Positions 18,268-26,390 of a stretch of 64,000 nt of DNA are shown here, in pieces (position 1 is the stretch's first letter; each line of letters begins with the position of its first letter). The notes below the pieces were generated by a model, which ran no database searches, was not told the DNA's origin, and worked only from the letters and a program-made list of their open reading frames with translations. The stretch comes from Crocinitomicaceae bacterium (GTDB taxonomy: Bacteria; Bacteroidota; Bacteroidia; Flavobacteriales_G; Salibacteraceae), in the NCBI GenBank assembly GCA_002707155.1, contig PAME01000022.1, positions 1 to 64,000 of the forward strand, written 5' to 3'. The translations under genes were made by a program, and so were the position numbers.

Positions 18268-18345
18268 TTGCAGCTTTGCAATTAGTAGTTGACTATATTA
18301 CATCAGAGGAAATTACTCTTTATGAAGTAGGATAGAATAGGATTG

Positions 18346-18843
18346 ATGGAAAACAAAAAGAAACAAACGGTGTATATCGCGTATGGATCTAACATGGGAA
18401 ACTGGGAGGAGGTTAAAGAAAAAGTGTTTCTTTTAATTGAAAACTCTGTAGGAAGTATTATTCAAAAATCTAAAACATACCAAACGCCGGCTTGGGGTAA
18501 AACTGATCAGCCCGATTTTAAAAATGGAATCATCAAAATTAACACTGAATTATCACCTCAATCGTGTTTGCTTGCTCTGCAAAATATTGAGAATCAATTA
18601 GGTCGAATTAGAACAGAAAAATGGGGGCCAAGAATTATCGATCTCGATATTATTGATTTTGATGGCTTAGTATTTTCAACCCATGAATTAATTCTGCCCC
18701 ATCCTTATGCGCACAAGAGACAATTTGTACTTGAGCCCTTGGCAGACATTGCGCCTAATCTTATGCTTCCCAATTGTTCAAAATCAGTATCCAAAATCCT
18801 CAACTCGTTTGAAGATAAAGTAGTTTTGAAGATTCTTGAATAA
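18346..18843 (+). CDS. folK: 2-amino-4-hydroxy-6-hydroxymethyldihydropteridine pyrophosphokinase
   Basis: FolK transfers pyrophosphate from ATP to 6-hydroxymethyl-dihydropterin in folate synthesis. The ATG at 18346 gives 165 residues, normal for the family; a TTG directly before it is unlikely. Motifs seen are IAYGSNMGNWEEV at the N-terminus, TPAWGKTDQPDFKNGIIKI near residue 46, the LGRIRTEKWGPRIIDLDII signature near residue 85 and LPHPYAHKRQFVLEPLADI. It lies directly before the second deoxynucleoside kinase (four bases between), and the pair links folate and deoxynucleotide supply as thyA-folA do elsewhere in the window. Confidence 0.96.
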   Translation: MENKKKQTVYIAYGSNMGNWEEVKEKVFLLIENSVGSIIQKSKTYQTPAWGKTDQPDFKNGIIKINTELSPQSCLLALQNIENQLGRIRTEKWGPRIIDLDIIDFDGLVFSTHELILPHPYAHKRQFVLEPLADIAPNLMLPNCSKSVSKILNSFEDKVVLKILE

Positions 18844-18847
18844 CTTA

Positions 18848-19483
18848 ATGACTAACAATTATATAATTATAGAAGGGAATATTGGAAGTGGTAAAACTTC
18901 CCTTGCAAAGTTGCTGAGTGAAAAGTTGGGTGGAAAACTAATGCTTGAGGAGTTTGAGGAAAATCCATTTTTGAAAAAATTCTATAAAGATCCTTCCAGA
19001 TACGCATTTCAATTGGAGCTTAGTTTTCTAGCCGAGCGATTTCAACAAATTCAAACAGAAATTCAAAACCGTGATTTATTTCAAGAATTCATGTTTTCAG
19101 ATTATATGATTGAAAAGTGTTTAATATTCTCAAAAAACAACTTAGATGATCAATCTATTCAGCTTTACAGGAAATTATATGACATTATCCAAAAGTCTAT
19201 TCCTAAGCCCGATCTGATAATTTATCTTCATAAAGATTCAAAACACTTGCTTTCAAACATTGGGAAAAGAGCACGAGACTATGAACAAGATATTAAGGCA
19301 GAGTATTTAGAAGATATTTACAACAACTACATTACTTACTTCAAGCAACAAAACCAATATCCAGTTTTATTCATAAATACAAACGAAATTGATTTCGTAG
19401 AAGACCCAACTTTAATCGAATATTTTGTCGAATTAATAAATAAGCCGTTCAAAATTGGTTTACATCCAATAAATTTGCGATAA
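18848..19483 (+). CDS. Deoxynucleoside kinase, second copy
   Basis: A 211-residue dCK/dGK-family kinase starting at the ATG 18848 (MTNNYIIIEGNIGSGKTSL). It has the Walker A GNIGSGKTS at residues 10-18 and the lid GKRARDYEQDIKAEYL near residue 142. In the segment where the first kinase has MQDRTIYED, this one reads FQEFMFSDYMIEKC, so the conserved Asp-Arg pair of the usual DRS/ERS motif is replaced. That divergence suggests a different substrate range or a partner role, as in heterodimeric deoxynucleoside kinases of some bacteria. It overlaps nothing and follows folK at four bases. Confidence 0.9.
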   Translation: MTNNYIIIEGNIGSGKTSLAKLLSEKLGGKLMLEEFEENPFLKKFYKDPSRYAFQLELSFLAERFQQIQTEIQNRDLFQEFMFSDYMIEKCLIFSKNNLDDQSIQLYRKLYDIIQKSIPKPDLIIYLHKDSKHLLSNIGKRARDYEQDIKAEYLEDIYNNYITYFKQQNQYPVLFINTNEIDFVEDPTLIEYFVELINKPFKIGLHPINLR

Positions 19484-19593
19484 AACGCAATAGCTAAAAG
19501 GCTAACATATAGCTTGAACCGAAACATTTAATTATTATTGTACCTTAATAAAATTTGAAAGAAATCTATAACGCTTATCACAAGCTTTACATC

Positions 19594-21315
19594 ATGAAGA
19601 AACTAAGTTTAAAAAGTATCGCGATAGTAGCCATCGCAGCTACAAGTTTAATGGCATGTAACCCATTAAATAAAATGAGTAAATACGCTGAAAACATTAA
19701 ATACAATGTTGTGCCCAACCCGCTAGAGGTTCACGCAGACAGTGTTGAAGTGTCCATATCGGCGAAATTTCCACCAAATTTCTTTCACAAGCTGGCTACT
19801 ATGTCTGCTAAACCTGTACTTAAGAATTCAGACGGTGAGGTTGTAAAAGAGTTTAAAGAATTAAAAATGATTGGAGTCGAAGCTGACGGCGATGGTCAAA
19901 AAGTAGATTTTGAAAAAGGTGGAACAGTTAGTTATACCGACAAAATCCCATATGATGCAGCAATGGAAAATGTAACAATGACAATTGTAGCTGTTGCCGG
20001 TTATAAAACTAAAACCAAAGAGTTTGAAACGGTAAAAATTGCCGATGGTACAATTACCACTTCAACAATGGCGCAGACTGATGCACGTCCTATTTTAGGA
20101 AAAGACAACTTCAAAAAAGTAATTCCTCGCTCTGTAAAAGCTGATATCAATTATTTGATTCAACAATCAAACGTTCGTTCTTCTGAACTTTCTGATGAAG
20201 ACATGAAAGCTCTTAAGGCTTTTGTTGAAAATGCAGTTGCAAATGAATTTGTATTTAAAGGTGTAACTATTGATGCTTATGCTTCTCCAGATGGAGAATT
20301 AACTATTAATGATAACCTTGCTAATAACCGTGCAAAAACAGCCGGAAACTCAATTGGCAAAATTTTAAAGAAAAACAAAGTTGAGGCTGCTAAAACCGAA
20401 GGCTTTATTACTGAAAATGGAAAAGGCGAAGATTGGGAAGGCTTTAAAACCGCAATGAATGCTTCTGACATAAAGGACAAGGAGTTAATAATTAGAATTC
20501 TTAGTATGTCAAGTGATGGCGAAAAGCGCGAAACTGAAATCAAAAATTTAGCAGCAACATATGTGGAAATCGCTGATAAAATTCTACCTCAGTTAAGAAG
20601 GTCTAACATCACAATTAACGCTGACGAAATGGCGCGAACTAATGAAGAAATTACTCAATTGACTAAATCTGATCCTTCAGTGCTTAGTATAGAAGAATTG
20701 CTTTATGCTGCTACTCTATCAAATGATTTAGAAGAAAAAATGAGAGTTTACAAATTGGCCAAGACACAGTATCCAAAAGATTGGAGAGGTCATAACAACG
20801 TTGGCTATATCTATGTTCTAAAAAATGACATGACTGCTGCTAAAACTGAGTTTGATGCGGCCGCTGGAGTTAACAAAAATGCAACGGTAAGCAACAACCA
20901 AGGTGTTGTGGCTTTATTTGGTGGAGATGTTTCTGAAGCTAAAGAAATGTTTAGCGCAGCTTCTGGTGCCGGTGCTGAGGTTAACTATAACAAAGGAATT
21001 GTTGCTGTCAAACAAGCTGATTATAGCGACGCTGTTAGTAAATTTGGCTCTGAAAACACTTTTAATTCAGCATTAGCGAAAGTTTTGAACGGTGATAACG
21101 AAGGAGCGCTTAAAGCAATTGAAGCTTCTGAAGCAAAGGATAGTGCGGAGGGATATTACCTAAAAGCTATTATCGGAGCTCGAACAGCTAATAAGGAGTT
21201 AATGAACAATAACTTAAAATCTGCAATTGCTAAAGATTCGAACTTGAAAACTAAAGCTATGAATGACGCAGAATTCTTGAAATTCAGAACGGATGCTGAT
21301 TTTGCAGCAAAATAG
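19594..21315 (+). CDS. Lipoprotein with OmpA-like and TPR-like regions
   Basis: The ATG at 19594 gives 573 residues; the earlier TTG at 19555 would bury the signal peptide. MKKLSLKSIAIVAIAATSLMAC is a lipoprotein signal with Cys22. Residues ~30-180 are beta-rich and carry N-terminal repeats of unknown type. Near residues 225-250 the block IDAYASPDGELTINDNLANNRAKT resembles the peptidoglycan-binding OmpA loop (SPDG...N..L...RA). The last ~190 residues hold helical TPR-like units (YPKDWRGHNNVGYIYVLKNDMTAAKTEF and repeats). It is a probable periplasmic face outer-membrane lipoprotein tying envelope and peptidoglycan. It is monocistronic with a strong terminator. Confidence 0.75.
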   Translation: MKKLSLKSIAIVAIAATSLMACNPLNKMSKYAENIKYNVVPNPLEVHADSVEVSISAKFPPNFFHKLATMSAKPVLKNSDGEVVKEFKELKMIGVEADGDGQKVDFEKGGTVSYTDKIPYDAAMENVTMTIVAVAGYKTKTKEFETVKIADGTITTSTMAQTDARPILGKDNFKKVIPRSVKADINYLIQQSNVRSSELSDEDMKALKAFVENAVANEFVFKGVTIDAYASPDGELTINDNLANNRAKTAGNSIGKILKKNKVEAAKTEGFITENGKGEDWEGFKTAMNASDIKDKELIIRILSMSSDGEKRETEIKNLAATYVEIADKILPQLRRSNITINADEMARTNEEITQLTKSDPSVLSIEELLYAATLSNDLEEKMRVYKLAKTQYPKDWRGHNNVGYIYVLKNDMTAAKTEFDAAAGVNKNATVSNNQGVVALFGGDVSEAKEMFSAASGAGAEVNYNKGIVAVKQADYSDAVSKFGSENTFNSALAKVLNGDNEGALKAIEASEAKDSAEGYYLKAIIGARTANKELMNNNLKSAIAKDSNLKTKAMNDAEFLKFRTDADFAAK

Positions 21316-21333
21316 CATATTGAATACTTATTA

Positions 21334-21363
21334 AAAAAAGGCGCTTCAGGCGCCTTTTTTTTT
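21334..21363 (+). terminator. Intrinsic terminator
   Basis: Hairpin AAGGCGC/GCGCCTT with a short loop, preceded by A and followed by a run of ten T. It ends the TPR/OmpA-like lipoprotein transcript. Confidence 0.88.
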
Positions 21364-21393
21364 GCCCCCGTGCAAAAACAAAACCTATATTAC

Positions 21394-21401
21394 TATATTT
21401 G
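21394..21401 (+). promoter_or_regulatory. Putative -7 element for small lipoprotein gene
   Basis: TATATTTG is an exact TAnnTTTG match 19 bases before the ATG at 21421. It sits just after the preceding terminator, which supports a separate transcript. Confidence 0.5.
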
Positions 21402-21420
21402 TCCCTCCAGTAAAAGAATT

Positions 21421-21615
21421 ATGAAAAAATTATTGTTTTTGTTTGCCGTTGGAAGTTTAGTTAGCCTTTCTTCATGTGAAAAATGCTCCACTTGTACATT
21501 TAACGATCCAGAACAAGGAGAATTGGTAAGCGATGATGTTTGCCAAAAAGGAAAGCAGTATGATCACGTATTAGAAATGCACGATCGAAACGGCTGGACT
21601 TGTATCGAAAAATAA
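21421..21615 (+). CDS. Small Cys-rich lipoprotein
   Basis: The ATG at 21421 encodes 64 residues: a lipoprotein signal (LLFLFAVGSLVSLSSC, lipid Cys19) and a ~45-residue mature part. It holds Cys at 19, 22 and 25 (CEKCSTC) plus two more downstream (DDVCQKG, GWTCIEK). Cys19 would be lipidated, leaving an even number for two disulfides. Own promoter element and terminator flank the gene. I do not recognise it; it belongs to the small Cys-containing lipoproteins often seen in flavobacteria and its role is unknown. Confidence 0.7.
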   Translation: MKKLLFLFAVGSLVSLSSCEKCSTCTFNDPEQGELVSDDVCQKGKQYDHVLEMHDRNGWTCIEK

Positions 21616-21641
21616 TTGAAACTTTATATAAAATAAGGGAA

Positions 21642-21672
21642 AGGGCTTAATAAATTAAGCTCTTTTTATTTT
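21642..21672 (+). terminator. Terminator of the small lipoprotein gene, overlapping trmH-type gene end
   Basis: A 10-base stem (AGGGCTTAAT/ATTAAGCTCT, one G-T pair) with a two-base loop is followed by TTTTATTTTT. It overlaps the last codons of the convergent RNA methyltransferase gene, so the terminator and that coding end share sequence. Confidence 0.7.
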
Positions 21673-22191
21673 TCCAGTAATATCCCAGAGTGCAATTCCA
21701 GCACTTACAGATACATTGTAGGAGTGCTTTGTACCATATTGGGGGATTTCAAGGCATACATCACTAGTATCGATGACCTCTTGCTGCACTCCTTCAACCT
21801 CATTTCCAACTACCAAAGCATATCGAGTTTCTTTGATTGGTTTAAACTTATCAAGCATCAAACTATTTTCCACCTGCTCTAACGAAAGAACCTTAAATCC
21901 CTTATTCTGAAGCTCAGAAACTGCATTAAGAGTACTTTCATAATACTCCCAATCAACTGATTCAGATGCTCCTAATGCTGTTTTATAAATCTCTCTATGA
22001 GGCGGAGTAGCTGTTATTCCGCACAAATACACCGCTTCTATACCTAATGCATCTGCAGTCCTAAAGATTGACCCAATATTAAAAGCGCTTCTGATATTAT
22101 CAAGAACCACAATTATCGGACTTTTACAAGCATTTTTAAACTCCGAAACAGTTTTCCGATTTAACTCTTCTAGTTTGAGTTTCTTGTTCAT
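21655..22191 (-). CDS. TrmH/SpoU-family RNA methyltransferase
   Basis: A 178-residue knotted SAM-dependent enzyme that 2'-O-methylates ribose in tRNA or rRNA. The ATG at 22191 (MNKKLKLEELNRKT) is preferred over an in-frame upstream start at 22344 that would overlap mutS; it also lies 24 bases from a -7 box. SPOUT motifs are VLDNIRSAFNIGSIFRTADALG near residue 30, VVGNEVEGV near residue 127 and IPQYGTKHSYNVSVSAGIALWDI near residue 148. The target position cannot be told. Confidence 0.9.
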   Translation of the reverse strand: MNKKLKLEELNRKTVSEFKNACKSPIIVVLDNIRSAFNIGSIFRTADALGIEAVYLCGITATPPHREIYKTALGASESVDWEYYESTLNAVSELQNKGFKVLSLEQVENSLMLDKFKPIKETRYALVVGNEVEGVQQEVIDTSDVCLEIPQYGTKHSYNVSVSAGIALWDITGKIKRA

Positions 22192-22214
22192 AATTGTTGG
22201 AAACAATGAGTTTG

Positions 22215-22222
22215 CAAAGGTA
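22215..22222 (-). promoter_or_regulatory. Putative -7 element for the TrmH-family gene
   Basis: The minus strand reads TACCTTTG, 23 bases before the ATG at 22191. The 84-base gap to mutS must also hold the mutS promoter; a TTACTTTG stretch on the plus strand near 22226-22233 is a possible weaker candidate. Confidence 0.5.
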
Positions 22223-22275
22223 CTCTTACTTTGCAAGTGTATGTAACTTAGATTTTCCAAATTATAAGAATTTAA

Positions 22276-24870
22276 GTGGCTAGTAGTAAAAAATCGAGCG
22301 AAACTCCGCTCATGAAACAGTACAATCAAATCAAGGCTAAACACCCTACAGCCTTGTTACTTTTTCGCGTTGGTGACTTTTACGAAACCTTTGGTGCAGA
22401 TGCTATTACTGCATCAAAAATTTTAGGAATCATTCTTACCAAGCGTAAAAATGGCAGTGCTTCTCATATTGAGTTGGCTGGCTTCCCTCACCACTCCCTA
22501 GATACTTATCTACCCAAATTGGTAAGAGCAGGACAACGAGTTGCAATATGTGACCAACTAGAAGATCCCAAACAGACTAAAAATATTGTAAAACGCGGAG
22601 TAACTGAGTTAGTAACTCCTGGCGTTTCGTACAACGATAAGACCTACGATCACAATTCAAATAATTTTTTAGCAGCTGTTTATCTAGATAAAAAAACTGC
22701 AGGAGTTTCCTTCTTGGATATCTCAACCGGGGAGTTTTTAGTTGCTGAAGGCTCAATTGCATGCATAGATAAGTTATTACAAAGTTTTGAGCCAAATGAG
22801 GTGCTGCATCAGCGCAGTAAAAAGGTTTCGTTCGAAGAAAGCTTTGGTACAGATTTCAATACCTTTCAGTTAGAAGATTGGGCCTTTGATTTTAATAATG
22901 CCGAAACACGATTAAAAGAACATTTTAAGACCGCTTCTTTAAAGGGATTTGGAATCGAAGACATGTCTGCAGGTGTAATCGCTGCGGGGTCAGTATTTTC
23001 TTATTTAACCGAAACAGAACATCACCAAATTCAACACATATCAAAAATCAGTCGTATTGAATCGAATAAATACGTTTGGCTTGACCGGTTTACAATCAGA
23101 AACCTAGAACTTTTTAAAGCAAGTTCTCCAAATGGGCAGTCTCTAATTGAAACTATCGATAAATGCGTTACACCTATGGGCGCTCGGCTCCTAAAGCGCT
23201 GGTTGGCACTGCCTTTAAAAGACAAAACTATTATCGAAAAGCGCTTAGAAGTGGTTTCTTGCTTTATGAAGAATGATGAATTGAATGAATGGTTATCCGC
23301 AGAGTTCAAAAATCTGGGTGACCTTGAACGGTTGATATCTAAAGTATCTTTTGGTCGTGTAAACCCCAGAGAACTACTCTATTTATTTAAAGGACTAGAG
23401 TTTATACCCAAACTAAAAAATAAGCTTAACGCAAGCAATCATAAAGTTTTAAAAATACATTCCGACCAATTAAACCTTTGTCAAGAAATCACAGAACGAA
23501 TTCAAAAAACATTACATCCTGATGCTCCCGTTCAACTTTCAAAAGGAAACGTTATTCAAGCAGGCGTGAATGACGAACTCGACGAGCTTCGCGAACTTAT
23601 GAATTCTGGAAAGTCTCATTTAATAAAAATCCAAGAACGTGAAATAGAAAAAACGGGTATTTCGAGCCTTAAAGTTGGCTTTAATAATGTTTTCGGTTAT
23701 TTTCTTGAAGTCACCCATGCGCACAAAGAAAAAGTACCCGTTGAATGGTTGAGAAAACAAACATTAACTGGCTCAGAGAGATACATCACAGAAGAATTAA
23801 AAACGTACGAAACAAAAATATTAGGTGCAGAAGAGAAAATCGCTGTTCTAGAGTTTAACCTTTATAGCGATTTGGTTACCACAGTTTCAGGTTACACAAA
23901 AGCTATACAACAGAACTCGGAGATAATTGCCCAATTAGATACTCTACTTTCATTTGCTAATCATGCAATTCAAGAACATTATACACAACCACAAATTAAT
24001 GATGGATTTGACCTTGCCATACAAGATGGTCGACATCCGGTAATTGAAAAATTGCTTCCTATTGGAGGGGAATATGTTACAAACGATTTAATCCTAGATA
24101 GAAAAAGTCAGCAAATTTTAATGATTACGGGGCCAAATATGGCTGGTAAATCTGCATACTTAAGGCAGAATGCATTAATTGTTTTACTTGCTCAAATTGG
24201 AAGTTTCGTTCCCGCAAAAGCTGCTGAAATTGGCTTGGTAGACAAAATATTTACCCGTGTAGGAGCAAGTGATAATATTTCGCAGGGCGAGTCTACCTTT
24301 ATGGTGGAAATGAATGAAACTGCTAGCATTCTCAATAACATTACAGAACGCAGTATGATTATTCTCGATGAAATTGGCAGAGGAACAAGCACATACGACG
24401 GTATTTCAATTGCCTGGGCAATTGCAGAGTTCTTGCACGATCACAAATCAAATCCAAAGACTTTATTCGCTACACATTACCATGAACTGAATGATATGTG
24501 TAAAACACATAAACGAATAAAAAACTATAATGTATCGATTAAAGAACATAATAAACAAGTTATTTTCTTAAGAAAAATAATTCCTGGAGGCAGTGAACAT
24601 AGTTTTGGAATTCATGTTGCAAAAATGGCAGGAATGCCTATTAAGGTTCTAAATAAAGCTAATAAAATTCTTTCTGGTCTAGAAAAAAGTCATTCCAGTG
24701 AGGAGAAAAATATCCAAGTTGAGCCTGACTTACAAATGAGTTTCTTCCAATTGGATGACCCTACTCTATCGCAAATTAAAGAAGAAATACTGGGTACGGA
24801 TATAGATATGTTAACGCCTGTAGAGGCACTTTTAAAACTGAATGAAATAAAAAGTTTATTGAAAGGCTAA
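22276..24870 (+). CDS. mutS: DNA mismatch repair protein MutS
   Basis: MutS recognises mismatches and recruits MutL. The frame starts at a GTG (22276) followed by ASSKKSSETPLMKQYNQIKAKHP; this matches the usual start of the family, and no ATG lies closer. The mismatch-binding FRVGDFYETFGADA (Phe-X-Glu) motif is near residue 32, the Walker A GPNMAGKSAYLRQ near residue 620, Walker B MIILDEIGRGTSTYDG near residue 696 and the HYHELND switch near 735. At 864 residues it is full length. The divergent TrmH-family gene is 84 bases away. Confidence 0.98.
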   Translation: MASSKKSSETPLMKQYNQIKAKHPTALLLFRVGDFYETFGADAITASKILGIILTKRKNGSASHIELAGFPHHSLDTYLPKLVRAGQRVAICDQLEDPKQTKNIVKRGVTELVTPGVSYNDKTYDHNSNNFLAAVYLDKKTAGVSFLDISTGEFLVAEGSIACIDKLLQSFEPNEVLHQRSKKVSFEESFGTDFNTFQLEDWAFDFNNAETRLKEHFKTASLKGFGIEDMSAGVIAAGSVFSYLTETEHHQIQHISKISRIESNKYVWLDRFTIRNLELFKASSPNGQSLIETIDKCVTPMGARLLKRWLALPLKDKTIIEKRLEVVSCFMKNDELNEWLSAEFKNLGDLERLISKVSFGRVNPRELLYLFKGLEFIPKLKNKLNASNHKVLKIHSDQLNLCQEITERIQKTLHPDAPVQLSKGNVIQAGVNDELDELRELMNSGKSHLIKIQEREIEKTGISSLKVGFNNVFGYFLEVTHAHKEKVPVEWLRKQTLTGSERYITEELKTYETKILGAEEKIAVLEFNLYSDLVTTVSGYTKAIQQNSEIIAQLDTLLSFANHAIQEHYTQPQINDGFDLAIQDGRHPVIEKLLPIGGEYVTNDLILDRKSQQILMITGPNMAGKSAYLRQNALIVLLAQIGSFVPAKAAEIGLVDKIFTRVGASDNISQGESTFMVEMNETASILNNITERSMIILDEIGRGTSTYDGISIAWAIAEFLHDHKSNPKTLFATHYHELNDMCKTHKRIKNYNVSIKEHNKQVIFLRKIIPGGSEHSFGIHVAKMAGMPIKVLNKANKILSGLEKSHSSEEKNIQVEPDLQMSFFQLDDPTLSQIKEEILGTDIDMLTPVEALLKLNEIKSLLKG

Positions 24871-24916
24871 ATTCCTTTGACGGTTTAATATTTTACATAA
24901 TTTTGCCGACCGTTAG

Positions 24917-24989
<73 letters not shown>

Positions 24990-24994
24990 CAAAA

Positions 24995-25014
24995 GAGGCT
25001 GCTTTGGCAGCCTC
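24995..25014 (+). terminator. Hairpin between the two tRNA genes
   Basis: A perfect 8-bp stem (GAGGCTGC/GCAGCCTC) with a TTTG loop follows tRNA-Gly. Only a weak T-run (ATATGTTTT) follows, so it may be a weak terminator or a processing signal. Confidence 0.45.
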
Positions 25015-25063
25015 ATATGTTTTGCTAAAAGCGCGAAACAATGTTCTTTAGAATATTCATCAC

Positions 25064-25148
25064 GCCCGGGTGGTGGAATTGGTAGACACGCAGGACTTAA
25101 AATCCTGTGGCCATCGCGGCCGTGCCGGTTCGATCCCGGCTCCGGGTA
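25064..25148 (+). tRNA. tRNA-Leu (UAA anticodon)
   Basis: An 85-nucleotide class II tRNA. The acceptor is GCCCGGG/TCCGGGT with G-T pairs at both ends, the D arm is TGGTGGAATTGGTAGACA, the anticodon stem CAGGA/TCCTG encloses loop CTTAAAA (anticodon TAA), a long variable arm TGGCCATCGCGGCCG follows, and the T arm is CCGGTTCGATCCCGG. The discriminator is A, as expected for Leu. Confidence 0.96.
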
Positions 25149-25151
25149 CTA

Positions 25152-25181
25152 AAGCCCTTCGTTAGCGAAGGGCTTTTTTTT
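25152..25181 (+). terminator. Intrinsic terminator after tRNA-Leu
   Basis: The hairpin AAGCCCTTCG/CGAAGGGCTT with a TTAG loop is followed by eight T. It ends the tRNA transcript. Confidence 0.88.
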
Positions 25182-25576
25182 GCCCAAATTTTCATAAAAT
25201 TCCCTCAGTATTCAATCCTTGTAAATACAGATAGTTAGTGAAGGTGAATACCAATCAGTACCCGAAAAAATGTGCTTTTATGAATTTTTTAAACGGACGC
25301 AAAAAAACTCTGCTAATACCAGAAAGGTAAGGATCAAGAGGTTAAAGTACAACACATTTTAGCTCTGTACCTTATATTTAAAAAAGAAAAAAGAAGAATG
25401 AGTAAATATTAAAGTAACAACATAGAGCAAACTAATAATATAGAAGGTTAAATACAAAACGCAGTATTCAAGCCATTTCCACAACAGAAACTTGTATTCA
25501 ACTGACTCAAATTAGACCTTTTAATTTAAATTCTAACTTCTTTTTTTAAATAGCATGGATAATTGATTGAAAAACC
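25182..25576. other. Gene-free AT-rich stretch between tRNA-Leu and csp gene
   Basis: About 395 bases contain no coding sequence I can support, no tRNA and no recognisable riboswitch or repeat. The strand is A-rich, with many short purine tracts. It could hold a small RNA or a long 5' region for the cold-shock gene, but nothing in it identifies one. Confidence 0.5.
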
Positions 25577-25584
25577 TATCTTTG
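25577..25584 (+). promoter_or_regulatory. Putative -7 element for the cold-shock gene
   Basis: TATCTTTG is an exact TAnnTTTG match, 21 bases before the ATG at 25606. No TTG lies at the usual -33 distance. Confidence 0.55.
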
Positions 25585-25605
25585 CAGCTTATTAATATTT
25601 AAGTT

Positions 25606-25797
25606 ATGAGTGAAGGAACAGTAAAATTTTTCAATGATTCTAAAGGATTTGGATTCATTACCCCAGATGACGGTGGCAAAGATGTATTTGTACACGCGAA
25701 TGGATTAGTAGACGAAATCAAAGATGGCGACAAAGTAAGCTACGGTGTAGAAGAAGGTCGTAAAGGTTTAAACGCGGTAGATGTGAAAGTCGTTTAA
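25606..25797 (+). CDS. Cold-shock domain protein (CspA family)
   Basis: A 63-residue single-stranded nucleic-acid chaperone of the CspA fold. RNP1 is KGFGFI at residues 13-18 and RNP2 is DVFVHA at 26-31; the start [15 protein letters not shown] is diagnostic. It is slightly shorter than the ~66-70 residue norm and has an acidic middle (DEIKDGDK). It is monocistronic with its own promoter element and a strong terminator. Whether cold induced or constitutive cannot be told. Confidence 0.96.
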   Translation: MSEGTVKFFNDSKGFGFITPDDGGKDVFVHANGLVDEIKDGDKVSYGVEEGRKGLNAVDVKVV

Positions 25798-25823
25798 ACG
25801 ATACTTTATATATACTTTATTGA

Positions 25824-25856
25824 AAGGCTTGTCAAATTTGACAAGCCTTTTTTTTG
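25824..25856 (+). terminator. Intrinsic terminator of the cold-shock gene
   Basis: A perfect 13-bp palindrome, AAGGCTTGTCAAA/TTTGACAAGCCTT, is followed by a T-run to 25855. The remaining ~170 bases to crcB (25857-26023) hold no supported gene. Confidence 0.9.
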
Positions 25857-26023
25857 TCTTTTGAAATCGTAATATTGAGAGTAGCTTTAATAAAACCTTT
25901 AGAGTTCATCTTACTGGATAAAAAAATATTAATGTGCAATTCAAATATGTTCAGTATTACTTTTTAACGCACAAAAGAGGCTAACGATTAATCTCGACAA
26001 TGATTGTTAATCACCTGACATTT

Positions 26024-26389
26024 TTAAGCGAACAGTTTCCAACCACAAAAAAGTAGCGCAACCGAGACCAGTATCGACACCAAAATATAAATACCTGCTT
26101 GCAAAAAATCGCCTGACCTCAATAAATTAAATACCTCTAGAGAAAAAGTAGAGAACGTAGTGAATCCTCCACATAGACCGATAGTTAATGCTAATGCAAT
26201 ATTTTCATTCTGGAGGTTTTGCTTTGTAAAATAAGCCACCAAAACCCCTAAAATCAAGGACCCAATAGCATTAACGGATAATGTCGCTAGTAAAGGATGA
26301 AAACTGGACTTAGCAGAAAACAAAATACCAACACCATATCTTAGCATACTTCCGGCACCACCTCCAATAAAAATCATAAATAACTTCAT
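26024..26389 (-). CDS. crcB: Fluoride channel CrcB/Fluc
   Basis: A 121-residue, four-helix membrane protein that exports fluoride as a dual-topology dimer. The family signature CGGFTTFSTFSLEVFNLL near residue 73 and the N-terminal GGGAGSMLRYGVG are intact. The ATG is one base beyond the kdtA stop, so it is cotranscribed with kdtA. There is no room for a fluoride riboswitch upstream, unlike many crcB genes. Confidence 0.93.
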   Translation of the reverse strand: MKLFMIFIGGGAGSMLRYGVGILFSAKSSFHPLLATLSVNAIGSLILGVLVAYFTKQNLQNENIALALTIGLCGGFTTFSTFSLEVFNLLRSGDFLQAGIYILVSILVSVALLFCGWKLFA

Positions 26390-26390
26390 A

